Shown here: positions 6,539-13,392 of the stretch, piece by piece
Layout: the number at the start of each line of letters is the position of its first letter
Position numbering within the stretch: the stretch's first letter is position 1
Assembly (NCBI GenBank): GCA_001802655.1
Contig: MGZO01000094.1
Span: forward strand, 14,023-30,120
Reading direction: 5' to 3'
DNA length: 16,098 nucleotides
Origin: Hydrogenophilales bacterium RIFOXYD1_FULL_62_11
Lineage (GTDB): Bacteria; Pseudomonadota; Gammaproteobacteria; Burkholderiales; Thiobacillaceae
The notes under the pieces: model-generated
The model's input: only the letters and a program-made list of their open reading frames with translations
Database searches by the model: none
What the model was told of the DNA's origin: nothing
Translations under genes and position numbers: made by a program

Positions 6539-8659
6539 TTAAGTCGTGATGCGGCGGTAAATGTCGGTGACTTTGACCGGTAATTGTCGCACGTCATCCA
6601 GGATGACGTAACGTGCCGAACCGTACATGTGTGGCAGGTAGTCACGTGCATCGCGATCGAGCGTGATGCAGAAGGGGTGAATGCCGGTGCGCACGGCTTC
6701 AAGAAGCGCCATGCGGGTGTCCTCCACGCCGTATGCGCCCCGATAGACGTCAAAGTAATCATCCGGCCGGCCATCCGACAGAGTGATTAGCACACGTGTC
6801 TTTGCTTCAACCAGATTCAGCAGTTTGGTCATGTGGCGTAACGCAAACCCCATGCGCGTGTACTCCTGCGGGTGGATGCCGGAGATGCGTGCTTTCACTT
6901 CGTCGTTGTAGGTGTCGTCAAAAGTCTTGATGCGGAACAGTTCGCAGCGTTTTCGCGTGGTGCCGGAAAAACCGTAGATCGCGTAGCGGTCGCCTAGCAA
7001 CTCCAGCGCTTCGCACAGCAGGATCAGGGCTTCGCGCTCGGCTTCGTTGATCCAGCCCTTGGTCGAGCCGCTCATGTCCACCAGAAAAGCCACTGCGATG
7101 TTGCGTTCGGCACGGTGCATGCGCTGGAACAGGCGATCGCTCATTTCACGGCCATCGCGGGCATCGGCCAGTGCTTCGATCAGGGCATCGAGGTCGATTT
7201 CGTCACCCTGGGTTTGTCGCTTGTCGAGCCGGTTTTCGTCGCGCAGCGCCTCGAATTTCTTGCGTAGATGCCTGACCACCCCCGCGTGTTTGTCCAGTGT
7301 CTCGCGATAGAAGGTGTCGTATACCGGCGTGACATTCTTTTCGCGCATCACGCACCAGTTCTTGCGGTAATGCTGGCGGCCGTGATCCCACTCCGGATAA
7401 AGCGTTGCGCCTTTTTCGTGATAGGTGCCCTGCCACACGGCGTCGGGGTCTTCGGGCTGGTCAAACACCTGGCTAGCATCGTATTCGCCTTCGCCTGCAG
7501 GGGTGAGGTATTCCGGCGGGATGTCGCCGAAATCGAGATAAATCGATGTGAGCAGTTGCTTGACCCCTTCTGGCGGTGCGATGGGCGCATCGTCGAGGGT
7601 GATTTCGAAGTCGAGCTGACCATTTTCGTCTTGGGTCGTGACCTCGAACTCAGGGGGCGTTTCGGGCGCGGGCCTGGATTCGGATTGAGCCGCCTGATGC
7701 TCCTCCAGCATGTCGGCGAGCTTGATGCGCAGGCGCGCTTTTTCCTTTTCTAGCCGTGCGGCGCGTGCGGCGGTGATAGCGTCGGGCCGCAGGCAGCCCT
7801 GGTCCGAAAAGTGCGGACAGCCGGCTTCGGCATAGGCTGCGCCGAGCAGCGCGAGACTGTCGTCCAGCGTGGCATCGGGAGCCGCAAGCTGGCTGGCGAA
7901 CGTTTGCCAGGCGGGTGACAGCGGCGCATCCAGCAGGCTGCGCAAGCGTTGCATCTCACGATGCAAGCCCGGCAGTTCGCGCGCAATACGCGCAGATAAA
8001 CGCAATACTTCCAGTGCATATAAATGGGTCAGCGCGCGCTCGGGATCGGGATAGCTGGCAGCGGCAGCGACAGGGTCGATGCGGAGCGTGCCGAACCGGG
8101 TTTGCGCCCACAACAGCGCCACTGTGATTTTGGCGAGCTGAAAATTGTCCGCATGGTCGGGCCGGGCGGCGATCAGCGGCGGCAGCACGATGCGTTCGCC
8201 GTCGGTCCACGCGGCGTCACCTTGCTCGATGCGCAAGCGCCGTCCCGATAGTCCGCAGACAAAATTGCCCAGCACGGGCGCAATTTCTTCAAACAGGGCA
8301 CCCGCCGAGTCATTCTGGTGTTGAGCCGCGTCGAAACTGTCCACCTGCTCCATGACCCGCAGCGCATTTTGCAGGCCTGTACGGTCGAATACGTCGCAGG
8401 TATGCAGCGCCCAGGCTTCGAGCAGGCGCAGTTCCATATGCGGGAGCAGCGCGGGCGCGCGGCGGCCGAACTGCCAGGCGAGCGTAATGTGAGTGGACGC
8501 GATGCGGCGGATCCAGCCGAGAATGAAGTCCTGTTCCTCGCGCGCGAGTTGCACCAGTTCGTGTGCGAGTTGGTCGACCTTGTAATACGTGAACTCGGTG
8601 TCGAGCCAGACGTGGAGGCTCGCCTCCATTTCGCCGGCAGTGAGCGGGCTTTGTGCCAT
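6539..8659 (-). CDS. cbbO: CbbO/NorD-type VWA-domain protein, partner of the CbbQ-type AAA+ ATPase
   Basis: The 706-residue protein has a long helical N-terminal half, an acidic Pro/Glu-rich linker around residues 330-400, a conserved Trp/Tyr-rich stretch (LYPEWD ... NWCVMREKN), and a C-terminal von Willebrand A domain. Its metal-ion-dependent adhesion site is complete: D528-M-S530-G-S532, T601 and D629. This is the architecture of CbbO and NorD, which deliver MoxR-type ATPase hexamers to a client enzyme; for CbbO the metal site binds Rubisco. No Rubisco or nitric oxide reductase gene lies in the window, so the client is unknown. The symbol names the family only; norD is equally defensible. 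Its CbbQ partner lies one gene upstream, separated by the glycosyltransferase gene, whereas Q and O genes are normally adjacent. No clear ribosome binding site precedes the ATG. Confidence 0.85.
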   Translation of the reverse strand: MAQSPLTAGEMEASLHVWLDTEFTYYKVDQLAHELVQLAREEQDFILGWIRRIASTHITLAWQFGRRAPALLPHMELRLLEAWALHTCDVFDRTGLQNALRVMEQVDSFDAAQHQNDSAGALFEEIAPVLGNFVCGLSGRRLRIEQGDAAWTDGERIVLPPLIAARPDHADNFQLAKITVALLWAQTRFGTLRIDPVAAAASYPDPERALTHLYALEVLRLSARIARELPGLHREMQRLRSLLDAPLSPAWQTFASQLAAPDATLDDSLALLGAAYAEAGCPHFSDQGCLRPDAITAARAARLEKEKARLRIKLADMLEEHQAAQSESRPAPETPPEFEVTTQDENGQLDFEITLDDAPIAPPEGVKQLLTSIYLDFGDIPPEYLTPAGEGEYDASQVFDQPEDPDAVWQGTYHEKGATLYPEWDHGRQHYRKNWCVMREKNVTPVYDTFYRETLDKHAGVVRHLRKKFEALRDENRLDKRQTQGDEIDLDALIEALADARDGREMSDRLFQRMHRAERNIAVAFLVDMSGSTKGWINEAEREALILLCEALELLGDRYAIYGFSGTTRKRCELFRIKTFDDTYNDEVKARISGIHPQEYTRMGFALRHMTKLLNLVEAKTRVLITLSDGRPDDYFDVYRGAYGVEDTRMALLEAVRTGIHPFCITLDRDARDYLPHMYGSARYVILDDVRQLPVKVTDIYRRITT

Positions 8660-8670
8660 GGGACAGAGGG

Positions 8671-8677
8671 GTGGCTA
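8671..8677. repeat. 7-bp direct repeat, copy beside the CbbO start
   Basis: On the minus strand the heptamer TAGCCAC lies 11 bases before the CbbO ATG. The same heptamer contains the CbbQ stop codon at 11029-11035, so the two copies bracket the AT-richer glycosyltransferase gene. The heptamer also occurs inside aprA (14191-14197), so chance is possible. Confidence 0.35.
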
Positions 8678-8685
8678 CCGTTTGC

Positions 8686-11022
8686 TCAGCTTAACGAATT
8701 GATGCTTTTGATGAAGAAATTCTCCAGTTCTTGGATGACACGAGTATCAGAAAATAATACTTCACTTCGATCTTTAATCTTCTCCGTGAGAGCCATCCTG
8801 TAATCCTTATCCTTACCAATATTTACGGCCAGTTTTATATAGTCTTCTTTGTTTTTCGCTACACAATTCGACATCCCCATGGCCGAATAGTACGAGTAGG
8901 TATGCCTTCCGCGCTGGAAATTACCAGGAAGTGTCACGATAGGCGTCCCAAGCCCCAAACCTTGCAGGGAGGTGCTGCCCCCCCCATAGTGATAGGTGTC
9001 CAACATGACATCGCATGTTTCAATCATTTTCAGATAACCAGTCGGACCCGGGTAGGGGAGGACTCTGATCCTTTCTGCGACATCAGGCAGAGACTTGTTT
9101 AGACGATTCATTAGTAAATTGAGCCAGGACTGATGGCGACATTCCAGCAGAATGATTTCACCATCTGGATCTTCTCGCAGGATTCCACCCAACATCTCAT
9201 CGAAATCAGGGTGGAATTTAAATAACACTTGTGGGCAAAGGTAAGTATTTTTCTTTTTATCCCAAGCGGGTAGTGCCTGATTGCCGTCTGTATGAGTTTG
9301 ATTTGGCTTCGGATAAAACGTTGGCGCAGCGCTCAGGCGAACGAGTTGTTCGCTGTAGTGTGATTCGGCATCTCGGGGTTCGAAAGTATCGCAAGTAAGG
9401 TAGTAGTCGATATTCGGAATACCGGTCGTCACGGCGTGTCCCCACGTTGTGCATTGAACGGGCGCCAGTCGTGAATAAGCCAGAAAATAAGTGTACGGCT
9501 CCATGCCGATGTCCGTGTAGAACAATATGTCTAGCTTTTGGCTTGCAATTAACTCATGAGCCTTCTGCCAATCGCTCGGCAGGAAAACCACACGGTCTGC
9601 ACTGGCATTAATTTCTGCGGCCAGAGAATCATCACGGTAAGGGAAGGTGAGCAATACCACCTCGAATTGCTCACGTGAGAGGTGCTTGATGATGCCCCGC
9701 ATTACTTGACCAATCGTGTGCGTGCAAAAAAACCTCGAAATGAAACCGACTACGATTTTGCTTTTGTTGGCTCTGTTTGCGTCAACATGACTCGCGATGT
9801 AACTAAGCTCAGGGGCGCATTCCAGATAAAAATCTGCAAGCGACCGGTTAATCTCAAGATCGTTGAGTCCATGGTAAACCGTATAAAAAGGAAGCTTGCC
9901 GATGCTGGCTGCGGGGTTTGATATATGTAACTTTCGCTCCCGTATAAGGCCGATATTTTCCAGTAGGGAGTGACGATAATGTCCGATTTGATCGTTGGAC
10001 TCCATGATCACTGGCATCACGATGGCTTTTTTTATTAGTACAGAAACAGATTCCTTGATTCGCAGTGATCGATCATAAAGCTCAATAGACTCTTTGAGAT
10101 TTCCAAGTTCTTGCTTCACATCGGCATAACGCTCAAGGATGAGTGCGTTTTCAGGCGTCAAGTTCGCAGCCTTGTCATAGAGTGGCAGTGCTTCCTCAAG
10201 ACGTCCCACCAAGTGCAGCATCCCTCCGTAATAAAAAAGTGCGTCAGCATAGTCAGGCTTGAATTTCAGTGCAGACTGTACGTGGGATTCGGCATCAGCA
10301 GAATCGCCATTATTCATCCGAGCCTTTGAAACGCCGAGATGTCCGATATGCTCCATGCCATGAATATTGATCAGCTTTTTATATGAGGCTTCGGCCTCGG
10401 GTATTGCCCCCAACTGTTCACAGACATGCGCGTGCATGTGGATCGCGTCAGTTCTATCTGGGGTGATGCGTAGCGCGATTTCCAGCGTTTTTCTCGCTTC
10501 TGTTAATTTTTGCAATTCAATTTGAGCATGTGCCAGATTCACATACCCTTCGATATTTTGTGGGGCTTGCTGAATGACTTTGGTAGCACAGAGTTCAGAT
10601 TCACTATGTTCGCCTCGCTTCGCGCTCAGGACCGCGCGAAGCAGCCAAGCTTCAGTGTAAGCCTCGTCACGGGTGGCCTGTACAGTGTGGATGTAAGCTT
10701 TCTCGTCGTTCTTAAGGAGTAGATAAATGCGAGCCAGCGAATAATGTGCATCAAGTGTCTTGGGTTCAATTTCCAGACATTTACTCAGATGTCTAATCGA
10801 CTCACTGAAATTTCCAGAATCGCCATAAATCATGCCCAACATAAGCCAAGCATCTGAGGCTTTCGGATCGTCTATGCATATCTGTGAATAAATGGCAGTT
10901 GCTTGTTGCAACATGCCTTTTTCCATTAGAGCATCCGCTTCTCGGAGCAATGCGGTTGTGTTGTGTGCCATGTTGAGTTGATTTCGACCGGTTGTTTTTG
11001 CCAGTATTTCTCTCTGAGTCAC
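8686..11022 (-). CDS. TPR-repeat GT41 glycosyltransferase (SPINDLY/O-GlcNAc-transferase-like)
   Basis: This 778-residue cytosolic protein would transfer a sugar from a nucleotide donor to Ser/Thr (or Asn) of target proteins. About nine tetratricopeptide repeats fill residues 20-340, the protein-recognition superhelix. The GT41 catalytic region follows: VGFISRFFCTHTIG with H435 in the place of the OGT active-site histidine, APVQCTTWGHAVTTGIPNIDY, FKFHPDF with K602 in the place of the UDP-binding lysine, and MLDTYHYGGGSTS with D675. It should therefore be active. Start: GTG at 11022, ten bases after the CbbQ stop; ATG at 10971 is a real alternative and neither has a good ribosome binding site. 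The gene is visibly poorer in GC: 26 of 60 bases at 9481-9540 against 40 of 60 at 11221-11280 and 42 of 60 at 8401-8460. It splits the CbbQ-CbbO pair, suggesting horizontal gain. Acceptor and donor cannot be told from sequence. Confidence 0.85.
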   Translation of the reverse strand: MTQREILAKTTGRNQLNMAHNTTALLREADALMEKGMLQQATAIYSQICIDDPKASDAWLMLGMIYGDSGNFSESIRHLSKCLEIEPKTLDAHYSLARIYLLLKNDEKAYIHTVQATRDEAYTEAWLLRAVLSAKRGEHSESELCATKVIQQAPQNIEGYVNLAHAQIELQKLTEARKTLEIALRITPDRTDAIHMHAHVCEQLGAIPEAEASYKKLINIHGMEHIGHLGVSKARMNNGDSADAESHVQSALKFKPDYADALFYYGGMLHLVGRLEEALPLYDKAANLTPENALILERYADVKQELGNLKESIELYDRSLRIKESVSVLIKKAIVMPVIMESNDQIGHYRHSLLENIGLIRERKLHISNPAASIGKLPFYTVYHGLNDLEINRSLADFYLECAPELSYIASHVDANRANKSKIVVGFISRFFCTHTIGQVMRGIIKHLSREQFEVVLLTFPYRDDSLAAEINASADRVVFLPSDWQKAHELIASQKLDILFYTDIGMEPYTYFLAYSRLAPVQCTTWGHAVTTGIPNIDYYLTCDTFEPRDAESHYSEQLVRLSAAPTFYPKPNQTHTDGNQALPAWDKKKNTYLCPQVLFKFHPDFDEMLGGILREDPDGEIILLECRHQSWLNLLMNRLNKSLPDVAERIRVLPYPGPTGYLKMIETCDVMLDTYHYGGGSTSLQGLGLGTPIVTLPGNFQRGRHTYSYYSAMGMSNCVAKNKEDYIKLAVNIGKDKDYRMALTEKIKDRSEVLFSDTRVIQELENFFIKSINSLS

Positions 11023-11028
11023 GATTCC

Positions 11029-11035
11029 GTGGCTA
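11029..11035. repeat. 7-bp direct repeat, copy at the CbbQ stop codon
   Basis: TAGCCAC on the minus strand begins with the CbbQ stop codon TAG and lies just before the glycosyltransferase start. It matches the copy at 8671-8677 beyond the other end of that gene. This may be the scar of insertion or recombination at the original Q-O junction, or chance. Confidence 0.35.
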
Positions 11036-11857
11036 GAAAATTGATGAGGACAGTTCCTGAATGGCTTTCAGCATATCTGCGTCGTCGGTTACTGCTTGCG
11101 CTACTGCCGCCTTGCACGCCGATATCGGGGAAACCCCATCGGCAATGAGCTTACCGGCGTGCACCAGCAAGCGGGTGGACGCGCCTTCTTCCAGCCCGCT
11201 GCCCTTGAGGTTGCGCGTCATCTGCGCAAAGCGCACGAGGTTGTCGGCGATGCTGTCGGACACGCCGGACTCGGTGGCGACGATGCGGCGTTCGAGTGCG
11301 GCATGGGGGTAATCGAATTCGAGCGCGACGAAGCGTTGCCGGGTGGACTGCTTCAAGTCCTTGAGCACGCTTTGGTAGCCGGGATTGTAGGAAATCGCCA
11401 TGCAGAACTCGGGCGGCGCTTCGACGACCTGGCCGAGTTTTTCCATTGGCAGATTGCGGCGGTCGTCTGCCAGTGGATGGATCACCACCATGGTGTCCTT
11501 GCGCGCTTCGACGATTTCATCGAGATAGCAGATGCCGCCGCAGCGCACCGCGCGAGTGAGTGGGCCGTCGACCCACACAGTCTCGCCGCCTTTGACCAGA
11601 TAACGGCCGACCAGATCGGAGGCGGTGAGGTCGTCGTGGCACGATACAGTGATAAGCGGGCGCTTGAGTCGCCATGCCATGTGTTCCATGAAACGCGTCT
11701 TGCCGCAGCCGGTGGGACCTTTCAGCAACACCGGTATTTGCTGACGATAGGCTGCTTCGAACAGCTGGATCTCGTCGCCGACCGCTTCGTAGTACGGCTC
11801 TTTTTCGATCAGGTGATGGGCGGGGTCGAGGGTGCGTGCGTTCATGATGGGATCCAT
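11033..11857 (-). CDS. cbbQ: CbbQ/NirQ/NorQ-type MoxR AAA+ ATPase
   Basis: The 274-residue protein is a full-length CbbQ-family AAA+ ATPase. Walker A GPTGCGKT is at residues 47-54 and Walker B CYLDE ends at D113-E114. It also has the family's SCHDDLTASDLVGR stretch (72-85) and an MAISYNPGYQ sensor-1 segment. CbbQ and NorQ form hexameric rings that work with a VWA partner (CbbO/NorD) to remodel and activate a metalloenzyme; here the partner is encoded at 6539-8659. The ATG at 11857 overlaps the stop of the DUF4124 gene by one base (TAATG), so translation is probably coupled. A second in-frame ATG at 11845 would remove four residues and cannot be excluded. The usual neighbour, a Rubisco or nitric oxide reductase operon, is absent from the window; the nearest enzyme genes are aprBA. 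Confidence 0.9.
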   Translation of the reverse strand: MDPIMNARTLDPAHHLIEKEPYYEAVGDEIQLFEAAYRQQIPVLLKGPTGCGKTRFMEHMAWRLKRPLITVSCHDDLTASDLVGRYLVKGGETVWVDGPLTRAVRCGGICYLDEIVEARKDTMVVIHPLADDRRNLPMEKLGQVVEAPPEFCMAISYNPGYQSVLKDLKQSTRQRFVALEFDYPHAALERRIVATESGVSDSIADNLVRFAQMTRNLKGSGLEEGASTRLLVHAGKLIADGVSPISACKAAVAQAVTDDADMLKAIQELSSSIF

Positions 11858-12318
11858 TAAAAGCAGCCGGATCGCTGTTTTTTAGTTTCGAGGGCTTCGA
11901 TTTCCTGGTTCCATTTGTTCATTTGCTCCTGTGTGTACCCCTTGCGGCGCGCTTGATCCATTTTGTCCAGCACCGTTCCGAGTTTGTCAGTCAGGCTGTC
12001 GCATTGGCTGGCGGTGGCTGGCTTGACGGGCTTGCCGATGACGGGGTGCGTGTTGACCTGGGGGACAGAGACGGGTGCGGACGGCAAGGATTTCATCGGT
12101 GCCACATGCACAGGAGAGGACTTGGCCACGGGCGGTTTGACCGGATCGGGCCGGGGTGCCGGATCGATTTCCACCGCCCGGGCTTCGCGTGCATTGAGAC
12201 AGGGGAGGTTGGAATACGTGACCTGTCCATGCGCATCGATGCATTTGTTAAGCGTGGCGGCCTGCACACTGGTTGCCATGAGCAATGCAACGCAGCTCAT
12301 CATGATCGCGCTTCGCAT
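11857..12318 (-). CDS. Secreted DUF4124-domain protein of unknown function
   Basis: The 153-residue product opens with a clear Sec signal peptide (MRSAIMMSCVALLMATSVQA, cleavage expected after VQA). A short DUF4124 motif follows, a lysine-cysteine pair then HGQVTYSNLPC, the small beta-rich domain common in periplasmic proteins of beta- and gammaproteobacteria. The middle (about residues 55-98) is low-complexity Pro/Val/Lys. The C-terminal third is a charged helix, probably coiled coil, ending in a cysteine near the last residue. It would lie in the periplasm. The start is two bases after the YkgJ stop and the stop overlaps the CbbQ start, so it is embedded in one transcript. Why a periplasmic protein sits with a cytosolic ATPase is unclear. 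Confidence 0.82.
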   Translation of the reverse strand: MRSAIMMSCVALLMATSVQAATLNKCIDAHGQVTYSNLPCLNAREARAVEIDPAPRPDPVKPPVAKSSPVHVAPMKSLPSAPVSVPQVNTHPVIGKPVKPATASQCDSLTDKLGTVLDKMDQARRKGYTQEQMNKWNQEIEALETKKQRSGCF

Positions 12319-12320
12319 GC

Positions 12321-13232
12321 TTAGTGATCGCTCGAATATCTGTCGTCCTCGCGCGCCATTTTTTGCTCGAACTCGGCTTCCGGGTTTTGCTCGGCCAGGG
12401 CGCGGCGGCGCGCTACACGTTTTTCGTAGGCACCCGGATGCTGTTTGACGAACTCTTCACCGAACAGGGTGTGGCGCAAAAAATTCAGGCCAAAGTCAAG
12501 CAGGGCTTCGTCATCGGCGATGAGCGTCGCCATGATTTCGACCGGGATATCGTAGGTGTCGTTGAAGCTCGGACTCATGACAAAGGCGCGGAAACGATCC
12601 ATGTCGTAGCTCGCCATGAAGAACAGCTGGTTGGATACTGGCGAAGGCTTGCCGATAGTGGGGCCGGCCGATTTGCGCTTGACCACCAATTGACGCCAGG
12701 CGTGCGCCTTCTGGTCATATTCGACTACGCCCTGTTCGGCACGGTATTGCTCGATGGTCTGGGTCTTGTCTTCAAAGTGACCTAGACAGTGCGACTCCCG
12801 CACCAGGGCGTAGGCGCTGCGATCGACGTATTCGTCTGAGCGGCGCATGGTCAGCAGCGCGACCGGGTAGTAACGGCAGGCGGTGGGGCGATCCTCGTAG
12901 ACGCCGCATCCCTCGGGCGTCATGAACTGGCACGCGGTGCCGCCTTCGACCGGATTCAGCTTGATGCCGGGCATACCTTCCTTGTCCATCTCGAACGGGA
13001 TCGAGTACTGCTTGAGGAAGTCACCCGATGACATGTCCAGGCGCTTTTTCAGGCGCAGCACATCGTAGGGGGTGAGGGGAATATCGATGTTGCTGCAGCA
13101 GGCGTTCCAGCATTTGACGTTGCGGTGGCAACGGAATTGCAGCGACGCGTTTTCTGCCAGCATGATGGGTTTGACCGGGCTGCCCGCGAAAGGGGAGTCG
13201 TCGATCAGGTCTTTGAATTCATTTTCGTTCAT
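12321..13232 (-). CDS. YkgJ-family cysteine-cluster protein (putative Fe/Zn-binding)
   Basis: The 303-residue protein has the CxCxCC/YkgJ pattern. The first group is C35, C41 and the pair C45-C46 in RCHRNVKCWNACCSN. The second is C101, C109 and C119 in ACQFMTPEGCGVYEDRPTACRYYP, with another Cys in ESHCLGHF. The family is annotated as a zinc- or iron-chelating domain, and its biochemical role is not established. The C-terminal half is helical with a charged tail and no membrane segment, so it is cytosolic. AAGG lies eight bases before the ATG at 13232. It is the first gene after the aprA terminator and heads the set that continues with DUF4124 and the CbbQ-type ATPase. A role in metal supply or cluster handling for a client enzyme is plausible but is inference. 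Confidence 0.87.
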   Translation of the reverse strand: MNENEFKDLIDDSPFAGSPVKPIMLAENASLQFRCHRNVKCWNACCSNIDIPLTPYDVLRLKKRLDMSSGDFLKQYSIPFEMDKEGMPGIKLNPVEGGTACQFMTPEGCGVYEDRPTACRYYPVALLTMRRSDEYVDRSAYALVRESHCLGHFEDKTQTIEQYRAEQGVVEYDQKAHAWRQLVVKRKSAGPTIGKPSPVSNQLFFMASYDMDRFRAFVMSPSFNDTYDIPVEIMATLIADDEALLDFGLNFLRHTLFGEEFVKQHPGAYEKRVARRRALAEQNPEAEFEQKMAREDDRYSSDH

Positions 13233-13246
13233 TTCAGCCTTCTTTC

Positions 13247-13258
13247 GGGGTTAACCCC
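13247..13258. promoter_or_regulatory. Perfect 12-bp palindrome before the YkgJ ribosome binding site
   Basis: GGGGTTAACCCC is an exact palindrome lying just upstream of the AAGG ribosome binding site of the YkgJ gene. It could be an operator or a small mRNA stem that influences initiation. No known regulator consensus is matched. Confidence 0.35.
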
Positions 13259-13274
13259 TAATTCAACACACACA

Positions 13275-13300
13275 CGAAAACGCGAGGTTACGCGCTTTCG
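13275..13300 (-). promoter_or_regulatory. 10-bp hairpin in the leader of the YkgJ gene set
   Basis: In the minus-strand RNA CGAAAGCGCG pairs along its whole length with CGCGUUUUCG (one G-U wobble) around a six-base loop. No T tract follows, only a GTGTGTGTT run, so it is not a standard terminator. It may stabilise or regulate the mRNA. I found no convincing -35/-10 pair between it and the aprA terminator. Confidence 0.4.
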
Positions 13301-13343
13301 GCTAGATGCTAAACCTTGTCAGCCATGCTGTTTTGCCGGCCGG

Positions 13344-13372
13344 AAAAAAAACGGACACCCGAAGGTGCCCGT
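13344..13372 (-). terminator. Strong rho-independent terminator after aprA
   Basis: On the minus strand ACGGGCACC, loop TTCG and GGTGTCCGT form a nine-pair stem (one G-T wobble) capped by the very stable UUCG tetraloop, followed directly by a run of T bases. It lies 20 bases beyond the aprA stop and separates aprBA from the YkgJ-led gene set. Confidence 0.93.
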
Positions 13373-13392
13373 CTGCATGCTGCGTGCGCGGA

